A stretch of DNA of 64,000 nt, taken from contig NZ_JAVDDS010000021.1 in NCBI RefSeq assembly GCF_030848475.1, forward strand, positions 1-64,000. Reading direction: 5' to 3'. A program made the translations under genes and the position numbers. How positions within the stretch are numbered: the stretch's first letter is position 1; each line of letters opens with the position of its first letter. Under the pieces are notes generated by a model that saw nothing but the letters and a program-made list of their open reading frames with translations, was not told where the DNA came from and searched no databases. Shown here piece by piece: positions 35,623 to 44,830 of the stretch. Source of the DNA: Herbivorax alkaliphila. GTDB lineage: Bacteria; Bacillota; Clostridia; Acetivibrionales; Acetivibrionaceae.

Positions 35623-35632
35623 ATCTTAGACA

Positions 35633-37351
35633 TTAATAAGTTTGTTTGAATTTTCTTGAAAACTCAAGCATTTCTTCTGCGTGCTTTATTGTTATTTGAG
35701 AAATATTTTCTCCTCCTATAATTCTTGCTATTTCATTTTTAATTTCATCCCCCTCAAGTCTTGTCACAATTGTTTTAGTATTTTTTTCTTTTGTGATTTT
35801 TTGAATATAATAGTTACAATCTGCCATACAGGCTATCTGAGCTAAATGAGTAACAGAAATTACCTGATGGTTTCTTGATATGAAAGAAAGTTTTTCTCCA
35901 ACCTTTTGTGCTGCTTTACCACTTATGCCTATGTCAATTTCATCAAATATCAATGTTGGCATTTTATCCACATTAGCAAGTATTGTTTTTATTGCAAGCA
36001 TTATTCTTGACATTTCCCCACCTGAGGCTATTTTGGCTAAAGGCTTTAATGGCTCTCCTGCATTTGTAGAAATTAAAAACTCAACTTTATCAAGACCATT
36101 TTGATTATAGTTTATTTCACTTTTATCTTCCCTTTTGTCAAATTCAATCCTTACCTCAAACCTTGTGTTTTTCATTTCAAGTACATTTAATTCATAGCTT
36201 ATTTTATCCTCTATTAGCTTTGCAGCTTTCTTCCTCTCTTGGTGTATGCTCTTTGCAAGAGTGTACAAACTATCATTTTCCTTTTTTAAATCATTGTTCA
36301 ATTTATCCAATACTTCTTCATTGTTGATAATTTCATCCAATTGATTTTGAGCATTTTCCATATATATAAGTATATCTTCTATAGAGTCTCCATATTTCTT
36401 TTTAAGTTTATATATGGCACCTAATCGCTCTTCAACCTGTTCTAAAGCAGCAGGATTATACTCAATATTATCTCTTTTTGCCCTTACTTCAGAAACAATA
36501 TCTTCAAGTTCGTAAGTAAGTGACTCAAGTCTTTCTGTTATTTCAATATATGTTTCATCATAGTCTTTAATATCATTAAGTCCAAAAACAACTTCATTAA
36601 TCATATCTAAAGCTGATTTGCCTGTTTTTCTTCCTGAACCCAAAACTTCATATGCATCTGAAAAAACTTTAATTATTTTTTCAAAATTCAAAAGAATATC
36701 CTTTTCTTTTTCAAGCTGCTGCTCTTCACCCTTCTCAAGATTAGCACTTTTTACTTCATCTATCTGATATTTCAAAAGATCTATTTTTCTTTCTCTTTCA
36801 CCACTATCTCCTAACAAGTCATTAATTTTCTTTTTAATTTTCTTATAGTTTTCTAAATGACTCAAATAGTTTTTCTTTAAATCTAGTATTTTCTCATTTG
36901 CAAGAGAGTCAAGCAAATCAATATGACTGTCAATTCTCAAAAGAGATTGATTGTCATGCTGTCCATGAACATCAATTAATCTTTCTCCAAATTTTCTAAG
37001 CATTGAAACTGTTGATATTTTTCCATTTATTCTGCAAGTATTTTTTCCTGATCTAGTAAATTCTCTTGATATTACCAAAACACCGTCCTCTTCAGGCTCA
37101 ATGCCATAATACTCAAATAAATCCGATAATTGGTTTTCTTTTATTTCAAAAATTGCTTCAACTAATGCCTTGTTTTCTCCAGTTCTTATTAAGTCTCTTG
37201 AAAGCCTTTGTCCAATAATTGCATTAATTGAATCAATAATAATAGACTTACCTGCCCCTGTTTCACCAGTCAATACATTAAGTCCATCTCCTAATTCAAT
37301 GCTCAATTTATCAATTATGGCAATATTTTGTATTTCTAATTGTCGAAGCAC
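35633..37351 (-). CDS. recN: DNA repair protein RecN
   Basis: SMC-like ATPase of 572 residues in double-strand-break repair. Walker A is GETGAGKSIII, the coiled-coil arms span about 150-370, the signature is KIASGGEMSRIMLA, and Walker B is LIFDEIDIGISG. It starts at GTG behind GAGGT. It forms an operon-like series with argR and nadK upstream, a common clostridial order. Confidence 0.96.
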   Translation of the reverse strand: MLRQLEIQNIAIIDKLSIELGDGLNVLTGETGAGKSIIIDSINAIIGQRLSRDLIRTGENKALVEAIFEIKENQLSDLFEYYGIEPEEDGVLVISREFTRSGKNTCRINGKISTVSMLRKFGERLIDVHGQHDNQSLLRIDSHIDLLDSLANEKILDLKKNYLSHLENYKKIKKKINDLLGDSGERERKIDLLKYQIDEVKSANLEKGEEQQLEKEKDILLNFEKIIKVFSDAYEVLGSGRKTGKSALDMINEVVFGLNDIKDYDETYIEITERLESLTYELEDIVSEVRAKRDNIEYNPAALEQVEERLGAIYKLKKKYGDSIEDILIYMENAQNQLDEIINNEEVLDKLNNDLKKENDSLYTLAKSIHQERKKAAKLIEDKISYELNVLEMKNTRFEVRIEFDKREDKSEINYNQNGLDKVEFLISTNAGEPLKPLAKIASGGEMSRIMLAIKTILANVDKMPTLIFDEIDIGISGKAAQKVGEKLSFISRNHQVISVTHLAQIACMADCNYYIQKITKEKNTKTIVTRLEGDEIKNEIARIIGGENISQITIKHAEEMLEFSRKFKQTY

Positions 37352-37441
37352 AGTAATACCTCACTTTATCTATTTTAATTGATATTCTCCTCTCCCCAAA
37401 GGAAGAAAGATTCTTGCTTCACAGAGCTACTTTATATAAAC

Positions 37442-37485
37442 TCTCCAAAGCATTGTCGGTATGCCCTACCGAATTTTTATTTAAA
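37442..37485. repeat. Short interspersed hairpin element M, copy 2
   Basis: Between argR and recN. The hairpin TCGGTA-TGCCC-TACCGA with AT-rich flanks resembles the copy at 18237-18290. Confidence 0.4.
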
Positions 37486-37513
37486 CCTTGCCTTATATTC
37501 TAAATAATTTATT

Positions 37514-37981
37514 CTATACATCATCTGAGCTTACTTTTGCCAGTTTTTTAAATTTGTCCACAAGCTCCTCTGCTATTTTTTCAGCCCTGCATATAATCAT
37601 TATTGTATCATCACCAGCTATAGTGCCTATAATTTCTGCCCATTCCAAAGAGTCAATAGCTGATGCAGAAGCCTGTGCCATGCCTGGAAGCGTCTTTACA
37701 ACCACAATATTATTTGCATAATCACTAGAAGCATACGACTTAGAAAATATAGTCATTAACCTATTTAGATATACATTACCCTCTTTAGAAAACGGAGCGT
37801 ATTTATACCTACCATTAGGTGCTAAAACTTTAATCAACCTAAGTTCTTTTATATCTCTTGATATAGTAGCCTGAGTCACATCCATTCCAGCTTTTTTTAA
37901 TCTGTCTGCTATTTCCTCTTGAGTCTCAATAACTTCATTTTCAATGATTTCAAGAATTTTAGCCTGTCTGTTATACTTCAT
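37514..37981 (-). CDS. argR: Arginine repressor ArgR
   Basis: Hexameric arginine-responsive repressor, 155 residues. N-terminal winged helix with [32 protein letters not shown], and C-terminal oligomerisation domain with the arginine-binding [14 protein letters not shown]. It overlaps the end of nadK by 11 bases. ArgR upstream of recN is a long-known Firmicutes arrangement. Confidence 0.96.
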   Translation of the reverse strand: MKYNRQAKILEIIENEVIETQEEIADRLKKAGMDVTQATISRDIKELRLIKVLAPNGRYKYAPFSKEGNVYLNRLMTIFSKSYASSDYANNIVVVKTLPGMAQASASAIDSLEWAEIIGTIAGDDTIMIICRAEKIAEELVDKFKKLAKVSSDDV

Positions 37982-38852
37982 TTCGTCTCATCTTCTTTCC
38001 TCTATCGTAAATTTTCCCTCTTAGCACTTCTAAAAAGTTTCTAGTATTTATCTTTATCATTTTAATAACCTTTGATGATTGTTTAGTTATTATCAAATCT
38101 CCCCCTCTAATTTCATAGCCAATTTGTCCATCAACAGTGACCATTGCTTCATGGTCATAATCCTCATCCACTATAACTTTAACTACTTTATCTTTTGTTG
38201 CTATAAATGACCTTGAATAGAGAAGGTGAGGACAAATGGGAGTAATTATAATAATCCCTGCATCAGGCTGTACAATTGGACCTCCTGCCGAAAGAGAATA
38301 TGCTGTCGAACCTGTAGGCGTAGACACTATAAGTCCATCTCCTGGAAACATATCCATGAAATTCTCGTCGACATACGTCCGAAGATGCAAAATTCTAGAT
38401 AATGCACCTCTTGACACAACCACATCATTTAATACAACATCTTTTGCAATAACAGTATTGTTTCTAATTATTTCAGTTTCTAAAAGCATTCTTTTTTCAA
38501 TGTTATAATCACCTGTAACTATCTTTCTTACAGCAATATCAATTTCATTTTTGTCAACATCAGCTAAAAAACCTAAATTACCAAGATTAATTCCAATAAT
38601 AGGTATATCTCTTTTTAATATCATCCTTGAAGTCTTTAAAAATGATCCATCTCCTCCTAAGCAGACAATAATATCTGACATCTCAATTAAAGATTCTTCA
38701 CTGATATTATTATCTCCAAGACCCAAGTTTTTAGCTATTTTTTCGGAAACAATATATTTTGCACCATTTTTCTTTATACTGTCTAAAAGAATTTTAGTAT
38801 GTTTTAAATCTTCATCTTTTCTAACATTTACAACAACACCTATGTTCATCAT
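37971..38852 (-). CDS. nadK: NAD kinase
   Basis: Phosphorylates NAD to NADP. The 293 residues contain the GGDGS phosphate loop ([15 protein letters not shown]), the [11 protein letters not shown] segment and the second [21 protein letters not shown] motif. Length is typical. GAGGT precedes the start. First gene of the nadK-argR-recN series. Confidence 0.96.
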   Translation of the reverse strand: MMNIGVVVNVRKDEDLKHTKILLDSIKKNGAKYIVSEKIAKNLGLGDNNISEESLIEMSDIIVCLGGDGSFLKTSRMILKRDIPIIGINLGNLGFLADVDKNEIDIAVRKIVTGDYNIEKRMLLETEIIRNNTVIAKDVVLNDVVVSRGALSRILHLRTYVDENFMDMFPGDGLIVSTPTGSTAYSLSAGGPIVQPDAGIIIITPICPHLLYSRSFIATKDKVVKVIVDEDYDHEAMVTVDGQIGYEIRGGDLIITKQSSKVIKMIKINTRNFLEVLRGKIYDRGKKMRRNEV

Positions 38853-38880
38853 GTAATACCTCTTGTATATAAAATCATTC

Positions 38881-38904
38881 TAATTAATTATATATAATTA
38901 ATTA
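38881..38904. promoter_or_regulatory. Perfect 24-bp AT palindrome before nadK-argR-recN
   Basis: A self-complementary 24-base block made only of A and T lies about 30 bases before the nadK start. It may be an operator (ArgR boxes are AT-rich palindromes) or chance in very AT-rich DNA. Confidence 0.4.
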
Positions 38905-38918
38905 CTAAAGTACAACGT

Positions 38919-40403
38919 TTACATTTTACTAAGATATATTTTATCTGTATATAAATCAATTAATCCTTTTCCCTTAGAAGGAAAATAAAACTCTATTCCA
39001 ATACTTTTTACATCATCTAAATCTGGCACTTTGGACAAATCTAATTTTAAAACAGTCTCATCAGATGCACTAATATCTACAAAATCAGAAGTAGCCCACT
39101 CCCATTTGCTTCCTGTTCTTATAAAAAGTCTTGCCATTACCTTTCCCTCATAGAATCTTGATTTTTCTTCTTTTACCACTGCACACAGTGCCTTTTGATC
39201 AGTAAAGTCTAAATTACAATGCTTAAATAAAACCATTTTGGATTTGTGCCAAATTCTTACTCTGCTTCTCAGTGAATGTTCTCCAGAAGCAGCCCAATCA
39301 GTTGTTACGCTAAGATTTGGCCCATACCATCTGTTAACATCACCATTTTCCCAATCTTCCAAAACTGTTATTGTATTTTCTATGGGAGTTGGCTCTGGCG
39401 TTGGTTTTTGTGTCGGTTCTGGCGTTGGTTCTGGCGTTGGTTCTGGTGTCGGTTTTGGCGTTGGCTTTAGCGTTGGTTCTGGCGTTGGTTTTTGTGTCGG
39501 CTCTGGCGTTGGTTCTGGCCTTGGCATATCAATTTCAATTATACTTTTTACGTCATTATTATTTTCAATATCTACAATTTCTAATAATTCATATATATTT
39601 TTTTCACGAACTATATCAAGTGATATATCCAGTTCACTTTTTGCCTGTTGATAAATAACATATCTCCCCATTGATACCTTAGATTCTAAGGATTCATTTC
39701 TTGTTTTTTCATCAACAACAACAGCTTTGATTTTTGTATTTTCAATTTCAGCTGTATAAAAAATATCACTTATATTTAACAATTCATTAAAAAATTCTTG
39801 TTTTACCTCATAATTATTTTTATTATTAAATGACACAGAGATGAAAACCATTAACTCTTCTCCATATGAGTTTTCTCTACTTTTATAGTCTTTTAAAATA
39901 GTTTTTAACGCATCTTCAAAAAAAACATTGTTTAACTCCAAAGCTTTAATCTTTTTTATAGCATCATCACTTAACGATGTAACATTATTTACCACCCCAG
40001 TTTTATCTATGGTAAAGGCAAAACTAGGATTTATATCAACATCTACATAAATATAATCTTTTTCATTTGTCCCCATAAAAAATTGAAACAAAACAAAAAC
40101 CAGTATAAAAGAAGTACAAGCTGCAGCTATTCCAAGAAACTTTTTTGTTTTCTTATTTTCATAATTATTCTCTTTTTCATCAATATTAAATTCTTTATTA
40201 ATTTCTCTTTGAGAGTCATATGCAATTTCATTTTTGGTAATAGATGAAGTAAAAACATCCACTATAATATCTTCTGCTAAAAAATAAACTTTTTCTCCAA
40301 CATTCATTCTTTTTTGCAATCTAATTCGTACAACTTCATAATCCTTTGTCATTATTATTGCTTCATCATCTATTACTTTAATTATCTTTCCGCTGTATGC
40401 CAT
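38919..40403 (-). CDS. RsgI-type transmembrane anti-sigma factor with CBM-like sensor
   Basis: Membrane-spanning anti-sigma factor of 494 residues. The cytosolic RsgI N-domain (1-52) should bind a SigI-type sigma factor. A transmembrane helix (89-110) leads to the RsgI periplasmic domain, whose YVDVDINPSFAF holds the conserved NPS at which homologs are reported to be cleaved. A Pro-Thr-Glu-Pro linker follows (about 293-345), then a 145-residue beta-sandwich that looks like a carbohydrate-binding module (LEDWENGDVNRWYGPN, then FYFPSKGKGLIDLYTDKIYL). In C. thermocellum such proteins sense polysaccharides outside the cell and release SigI to turn on cellulosome genes. No sigI lies next to it here, which is unusual. 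Confidence 0.88.
   Translation of the reverse strand: MAYSGKIIKVIDDEAIIMTKDYEVVRIRLQKRMNVGEKVYFLAEDIIVDVFTSSITKNEIAYDSQREINKEFNIDEKENNYENKKTKKFLGIAAACTSFILVFVLFQFFMGTNEKDYIYVDVDINPSFAFTIDKTGVVNNVTSLSDDAIKKIKALELNNVFFEDALKTILKDYKSRENSYGEELMVFISVSFNNKNNYEVKQEFFNELLNISDIFYTAEIENTKIKAVVVDEKTRNESLESKVSMGRYVIYQQAKSELDISLDIVREKNIYELLEIVDIENNNDVKSIIEIDMPRPEPTPEPTQKPTPEPTLKPTPKPTPEPTPEPTPEPTQKPTPEPTPIENTITVLEDWENGDVNRWYGPNLSVTTDWAASGEHSLRSRVRIWHKSKMVLFKHCNLDFTDQKALCAVVKEEKSRFYEGKVMARLFIRTGSKWEWATSDFVDISASDETVLKLDLSKVPDLDDVKSIGIEFYFPSKGKGLIDLYTDKIYLSKM
39385..39526. repeat. Tandem codon repeat for the Pro-Thr linker of RsgI
   Basis: A run of 12-base and 18-base units, seen on the plus strand as GGTTCTGGCGTT variants, encodes the PTPEPT-type linker. 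Such runs are prone to slippage, so linker length may vary between strains. Confidence 0.85.
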
Positions 40404-40473
40404 GCAGTCACCTTCTTATATAAAACTTTATATTAAAATAGACTAAGTAAATTAATAGTTTTCTTAAGCCTAT

Positions 40474-43329
40474 CTAAAAATCATCAATAATGTAAAGAAT
40501 ATACTTTTTAATCTGGGCACAGTCTTTAGAATTAACTTCCCCATCTCTGTTCACATCTGCAGCAAGTTTCCCCACTTCACTTGGAAACTCGTCAATAATA
40601 CCTAAAACATATCTTTGCATTAGTATATAGTCAGTCGAATCTACAACACCATCTCCATTTACATCTCCGTACTTAAAAATACTGTCAACTTCAACAACTT
40701 CTATTGCATCAGAAATGGTATCAGGTAAAATAAAAGAGGTTACATTTTTTCTTCCTCCTAAAACTATTATACTATTTTTTGAAACAGCTAGCCTTATACC
40801 ATTTCTCTTTGTGAGATTTAGTTCGCTTTTATACCACATGTCAGTACCCGAATGATAAAACATAATACCAACGCCATTCTGATGTCGTGTAACTGCATAT
40901 ATTTTATCATTTAATGTTACAGTATCCATAGCAGTATAGTTTTCATGTAAAGGTGTTTTTTCTTTCCACTCCTTAGTTATTGTATTATACGCCATACAAA
41001 CATTATCAACATTAAATCCTCCCATACCTTCACCAATTCCGCTTAATATATCTCTTCCTCTTTTTCCTCCTATAAAATAAATCTCATCCTCTAAAGCAAC
41101 TGTTCTAAAATAACGCCAGTTAAAATCTTTTTCAAGCACAGTTGTTATAGTGTTGCTGGAAGGATTATATTTTTGAATTCTAATTTCTTTAGCATCTTCC
41201 ACATTATTACTTTCATCACCATTCTCATCATCCTCAAATTCCAATTCATTGTGTTCAATAATGTAAATTTTGTTATTTACTGTTATTATGTCTCTTACAT
41301 TTTCATAATTAATATCTTTCAAATAAGTCCATTGGTCTTTCATTGGATTATATTTTTCAATAATTCCTGTAATTTTTTTATTTTCTTCAGATTCTTCCCC
41401 TTCAATTTCCCCATTAGGTTCTTTATCTTTAATAATTTTTCTCACTGTATATATTTCTTCATCAAACTCTGTAGCATAAATAAGACTTACAGTTTCTCCA
41501 GACAATTCAGATTTTGACTCCCATATATCTTTATCGGAATCATATTCATATAAAGTATTAACATAGCCTTCTGAAGGTTGATAACCTCCAATTACATATA
41601 TTTTGTCATTTAATGATGCTGTTCGAAAGGAACGTTTATCAATAGGCATAGCTTTATTAAGAAAGCACTCTTTTAGATTGGAAGTATCTTTTTCAATTTT
41701 TACCGGGCCAAAATCTACAGACTCATTGGAAAAATTGTATGGAATAACTTCTTCATAAAAATACTCTTTCTCATTATATAAGTCTATAAATTTAAGTTCT
41801 TTTAAGACTCCTTCATTTCCTGCACCTTCATCAACAATACTAAAATACCAATTCAGATACTGATTATCATACATCTCATATAAATGTGTAAGGTCAAAAA
41901 CAAAGGTCGCGTCACAGGCATTTGAAGTACCATCAAATCCTAATTCTCCAATAGATCTAAGTGGATATTTATTTATTGAATTTGGATCGAAAATAGATAC
42001 TGGATGATATGTATTAAAATTTGAAACTCCAAATAATTTTTTAATATTATATCTATCAGGCGTATTCATTGTATACTCGACTAATAATTTGGGCGTATAA
42101 TCAGTTCTTGCAGTTATCCAATAGGCATAATTATTATACCGCCATACATTTCTTCTTTCGGGCACAGAAGGACTGTCTTCAACAGCTGAAACTTTATTTA
42201 ATGCATCATATGCCAGCCATACAAACCCTTCATTTGAGTACCATGTAAAATCAGTATTAGTAAATTCTAAAACTTCGTCTGTTCCCCATGAATTAGCAAC
42301 TTTAAATGCACCTTTTTCCCCTGGATCAACCTTTCCATTGCCATTAATGTCAACCCATATGTCATCATCATAACCTACTATAGTCATAACATGTCCGTCT
42401 ACAGTCATACTGGATTTTCCACTGGCATATGCTATATGTTCACCTTCAAAGGGACTATCATAATTATTTAATGGATTATTTCCAACAGTATCAAAATTCC
42501 ACCCGGTAATATTTGTTTCAAACACTAAAACATGTCCATTATTTAAAAGCTGCTTTATTTGGGTCAAGCTTTCACTTTCTGGAGTTTGCACTGGTGTATC
42601 TGAATTCTTTTCATCCCAAACTTCCAGTTTTCCATAGTCTTCAATTCTGTAATTTAAGGCATTTCTCCAAATTTGTGCATCAGTAGGCCATTCAAGATAA
42701 TTTTGAGGATCACTGTCATCATTTATATATGGAAAATCACTCCACAAAGCCGCTCCTGAATCCATAAAAAGCCTATATGAATCAAAAACAGACATACTAG
42801 AGTTTTGGCCTGCATTTGTAAGATTAAATGTCCATTTTGGAGAAAACTTTTTTATGTTATCAGAATCATTTTTAACATCCCATCCTTTTTCCATGGCAAT
42901 GGTATGTGTTAATTGATAATATGTAGTATTAAATGCTGCACAGGAACCTAACGAACCTTGATCACCTATAGGTGGAAAGGATTTTAAAACGCTGTTGTCC
43001 ACCGCAGAAGGAAGTAATTGCTTTGAATGCTCTGCTGGATTTGACTCATCTACTGTAAAAATAGATATTTCGTCTGTATTCTCTTTTTCTTCTTTTAATC
43101 TTTTTATGGCTAAATCATTAGGAACTACTTCCTGTAAATTAAATACATTATCTTTTATCCACTCATAATTTTCCATACAAATTTCTGAATATCCTGATAC
43201 AAATTCTCGCATATTTGATTTTTCTATACTACTGTTTGTAGCATCTACATCATTAGATTTATTTTGCACAAAAATAAAAGCTAAAAAAATAAAAAAGATT
43301 AAAAATTTTTTTAAAACTCTGTGCCTCAT
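40474..43329 (-). CDS. Secreted papain-family (C1) peptidase with kelch-like repeats and dockerin
   Basis: Large exported protein of 951 residues. After a signal peptide (about 1-22) and a propeptide-like stretch, a C1A peptidase domain spans about 105-390: Gln124 and Cys130 (GDQGSLGSCAAF), His313 (VDGHVMTIVGY) and Asn347 (KVANSWGTD), so it should be active. Between His and Asn lies DINGNGKVDPGEKG, an EF-hand-like calcium loop. Residues about 570-870 form kelch-like blades (KIYVIGGYQPSEGYVNTLYEY and similar). The C-terminus (about 885-951) is a type I dockerin with GDVNGDGVVDSTD and DVNRDGEVNSKD. Neighbour of the RsgI gene on the same strand, 70 bases upstream. It is likely a cellulosome-bound protease. 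Confidence 0.9.
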   Translation of the reverse strand: MRHRVLKKFLIFFIFLAFIFVQNKSNDVDATNSSIEKSNMREFVSGYSEICMENYEWIKDNVFNLQEVVPNDLAIKRLKEEKENTDEISIFTVDESNPAEHSKQLLPSAVDNSVLKSFPPIGDQGSLGSCAAFNTTYYQLTHTIAMEKGWDVKNDSDNIKKFSPKWTFNLTNAGQNSSMSVFDSYRLFMDSGAALWSDFPYINDDSDPQNYLEWPTDAQIWRNALNYRIEDYGKLEVWDEKNSDTPVQTPESESLTQIKQLLNNGHVLVFETNITGWNFDTVGNNPLNNYDSPFEGEHIAYASGKSSMTVDGHVMTIVGYDDDIWVDINGNGKVDPGEKGAFKVANSWGTDEVLEFTNTDFTWYSNEGFVWLAYDALNKVSAVEDSPSVPERRNVWRYNNYAYWITARTDYTPKLLVEYTMNTPDRYNIKKLFGVSNFNTYHPVSIFDPNSINKYPLRSIGELGFDGTSNACDATFVFDLTHLYEMYDNQYLNWYFSIVDEGAGNEGVLKELKFIDLYNEKEYFYEEVIPYNFSNESVDFGPVKIEKDTSNLKECFLNKAMPIDKRSFRTASLNDKIYVIGGYQPSEGYVNTLYEYDSDKDIWESKSELSGETVSLIYATEFDEEIYTVRKIIKDKEPNGEIEGEESEENKKITGIIEKYNPMKDQWTYLKDINYENVRDIITVNNKIYIIEHNELEFEDDENGDESNNVEDAKEIRIQKYNPSSNTITTVLEKDFNWRYFRTVALEDEIYFIGGKRGRDILSGIGEGMGGFNVDNVCMAYNTITKEWKEKTPLHENYTAMDTVTLNDKIYAVTRHQNGVGIMFYHSGTDMWYKSELNLTKRNGIRLAVSKNSIIVLGGRKNVTSFILPDTISDAIEVVEVDSIFKYGDVNGDGVVDSTDYILMQRYVLGIIDEFPSEVGKLAADVNRDGEVNSKDCAQIKKYILYIIDDF

Positions 43330-43380
43330 CTTACCAACAATCTCCCATCAAAATATAATTCCCCTAATGAATGGCTAAAA

Positions 43381-43476
43381 ATAACATCCGTTTCTTACCT
43401 CCTAAAATCCTTTAAATCATAAGGATTTTATCCTTGAGAAGAATAGGGCGTTATTTCTAAGACCTTCCTAACTTAA
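43381..43476 (+). repeat. Structured interspersed repeat N, copy 1
   Basis: A 96-base element. Hairpin 1 is a perfect nine-base stem AAAATCCTT/AAGGATTTT around TAAATCAT. Hairpin 2 pairs CCTT(G)AGAA with TTCTAAG around a conserved ATAGGGCGTTA loop. It lies between the 951-aa peptidase and the gene upstream of it, in the orientation opposite to both. Confidence 0.65.
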
Positions 43477-43562
43477 TAATAACATATTTAAGCATTTGTA
43501 ACTACAAATTTTATAATCTAAAAAACTGTCAACCCATTACGGAAAATCAACTCTTTCGATAT

Positions 43563-44342
43563 TTAAGCATTATTTGAAACAATATCCTTTCCCAATGAAT
43601 ATAAAAGTTTCACATCCATTTTTAAGGCATCAGAAACCAGCCATTCCCCAGCTCCAACAGGATTATTCCTGTCTAAAATAGGAAATTTTGTATTAAAAAT
43701 CTCAAAAACTTCATACTCTAATTCTTCAAAATCCCTATTGCTCAACTCTAGTTTCTTATCTAATTTAAAAAAATCAATAAAGCCTTTTTTTCTTTTTTCA
43801 TATATGTCCATCAGTAAATCCTTCAAAATAACATGTATGTAGTTCTCTGCTATGCTAGAAAGAAATGAGGAACTGTTGTCTGTATCTTTTAAATCCTCTA
43901 TATCATTACCTAATGCTATTTCAAACTCACATAAAAAATCTCCAAGTTCATGATACTGGTTTATATCATAATCTCCAGCTTCTTCAATTTGGTCAGTTTT
44001 ATCATTATATTCATATTTTTTTTCAAATAGTATTATACGCACAAAATTCTCTGCCACATCTTTTATAAATATATCCATTTTTTCTTTTATTCTTTTTTTA
44101 AATTTAAAATATATCCATTCATAAGTTATCACTGACTTTAACTTATTTTTTATAAACTCTATATCTTTTTCTTCTAAAATATTTCTTAAATCCTCAGTTT
44201 TTAAATAGGCTCTTATTATAAACATAGGATTTTTATCAATAAGTTTTAATATAACATCCCTTAGTTCATAACTTTCAATTGTGTTATCAGCTATTTTCTC
44301 CTTTATCTCCTCAGGAAATTGCCTTAAAAGGCCGCTTCTCAT
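43563..44342 (-). CDS. Hypothetical helical protein
   Basis: A 259-residue (or 269-residue) cytosolic protein that I do not recognise. It is almost wholly helical and highly charged (runs such as KRIKEKMDIFIKDVAENFVRIILFEKKYEY), with no cysteines of note and no enzyme motif. The ATG at 44342 lies 12 bases after GGGAG; an earlier ATG at 44372 overlaps the end of the PPC-domain gene and has no ribosome site. It is probably in the same transcript as the PPC and TVP38 genes upstream. Confidence 0.65.
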   Translation of the reverse strand: MRSGLLRQFPEEIKEKIADNTIESYELRDVILKLIDKNPMFIIRAYLKTEDLRNILEEKDIEFIKNKLKSVITYEWIYFKFKKRIKEKMDIFIKDVAENFVRIILFEKKYEYNDKTDQIEEAGDYDINQYHELGDFLCEFEIALGNDIEDLKDTDNSSSFLSSIAENYIHVILKDLLMDIYEKRKKGFIDFFKLDKKLELSNRDFEELEYEVFEIFNTKFPILDRNNPVGAGEWLVSDALKMDVKLLYSLGKDIVSNNA

Positions 44343-44361
44343 TTTGTAAAAACTCTCCCTT

Positions 44362-44805
44362 CTAATTAACATCTAAAAGTTTAAATCCTGATTTTGTGTC
44401 TAAAAGTCTTTTTGCATCAGTTTCAAGTATTTCATATATTATTACTTCTCCTACCAGCCATGTTTCAACACCTTCTCTAAGACATCCAGTTATGGTTACA
44501 TTATCCCTTCCTAAGGCTCCGTGAATGTGTAATATACTTTTACCACTTTTATCTGGAGCAACTAAACCTGATGCAAGAACTTCATGTGCCTGATTAATTG
44601 GATAGCTCATTTTTGATGGCGGCATTTCAGTTGATACTTTAGGACCCACAACAACACTTCCTTTTCCCACACCGCCAAACATTGTAACATGTGCCACTTT
44701 TATACCATTTTCATCTGCAAATTGCTCTATACATTTAGGCACTACATCTTTATCTTCTAATCGTAATATAAACACTCTTCCAATTTTACCCTCAGAAACT
44801 TTCAT
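44362..44805 (-). CDS. PPC (DUF296)-domain protein
   Basis: A 147-residue protein with the PPC/DUF296 fold, known from plant AT-hook proteins and from bacterial stand-alone proteins of unclear role. The start RVFILRLEDKDVVPKCIEQFADENGI and the HIHGALGR motif, whose histidines can bind metal, are typical. Some bacterial members bind DNA, but this one has no AT-hook. The ATG at 44805 is preferred because the first ATG lies directly on AGGAGA. It follows the TVP38-type gene by 25 bases. Confidence 0.85.
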   Translation of the reverse strand: MKVSEGKIGRVFILRLEDKDVVPKCIEQFADENGIKVAHVTMFGGVGKGSVVVGPKVSTEMPPSKMSYPINQAHEVLASGLVAPDKSGKSILHIHGALGRDNVTITGCLREGVETWLVGEVIIYEILETDAKRLLDTKSGFKLLDVN

Positions 44806-44830
44806 TAATATCATTCTCCTGTTTTTGTAA

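Larger units (their letters stand above)
35213..35632. other. Gap between spoIVB and recN
   Basis: This 420-base stretch holds the recN terminator and one copy of the structured repeat N. The remaining AT-rich bases next to spoIVB should contain its promoter, but none stands out. Confidence 0.5.

Noticed and set aside
39385-39526. Regular tandem repeats that could suggest a CRISPR or satellite array
   Set aside because: The units are in frame and encode the Pro-Thr-Glu linker of the RsgI protein; there are no spacers.
38853-40473. A sigI gene expected beside rsgI
   Set aside because: Both flanking gaps are under 75 bases and the adjacent genes are nadK and a peptidase.
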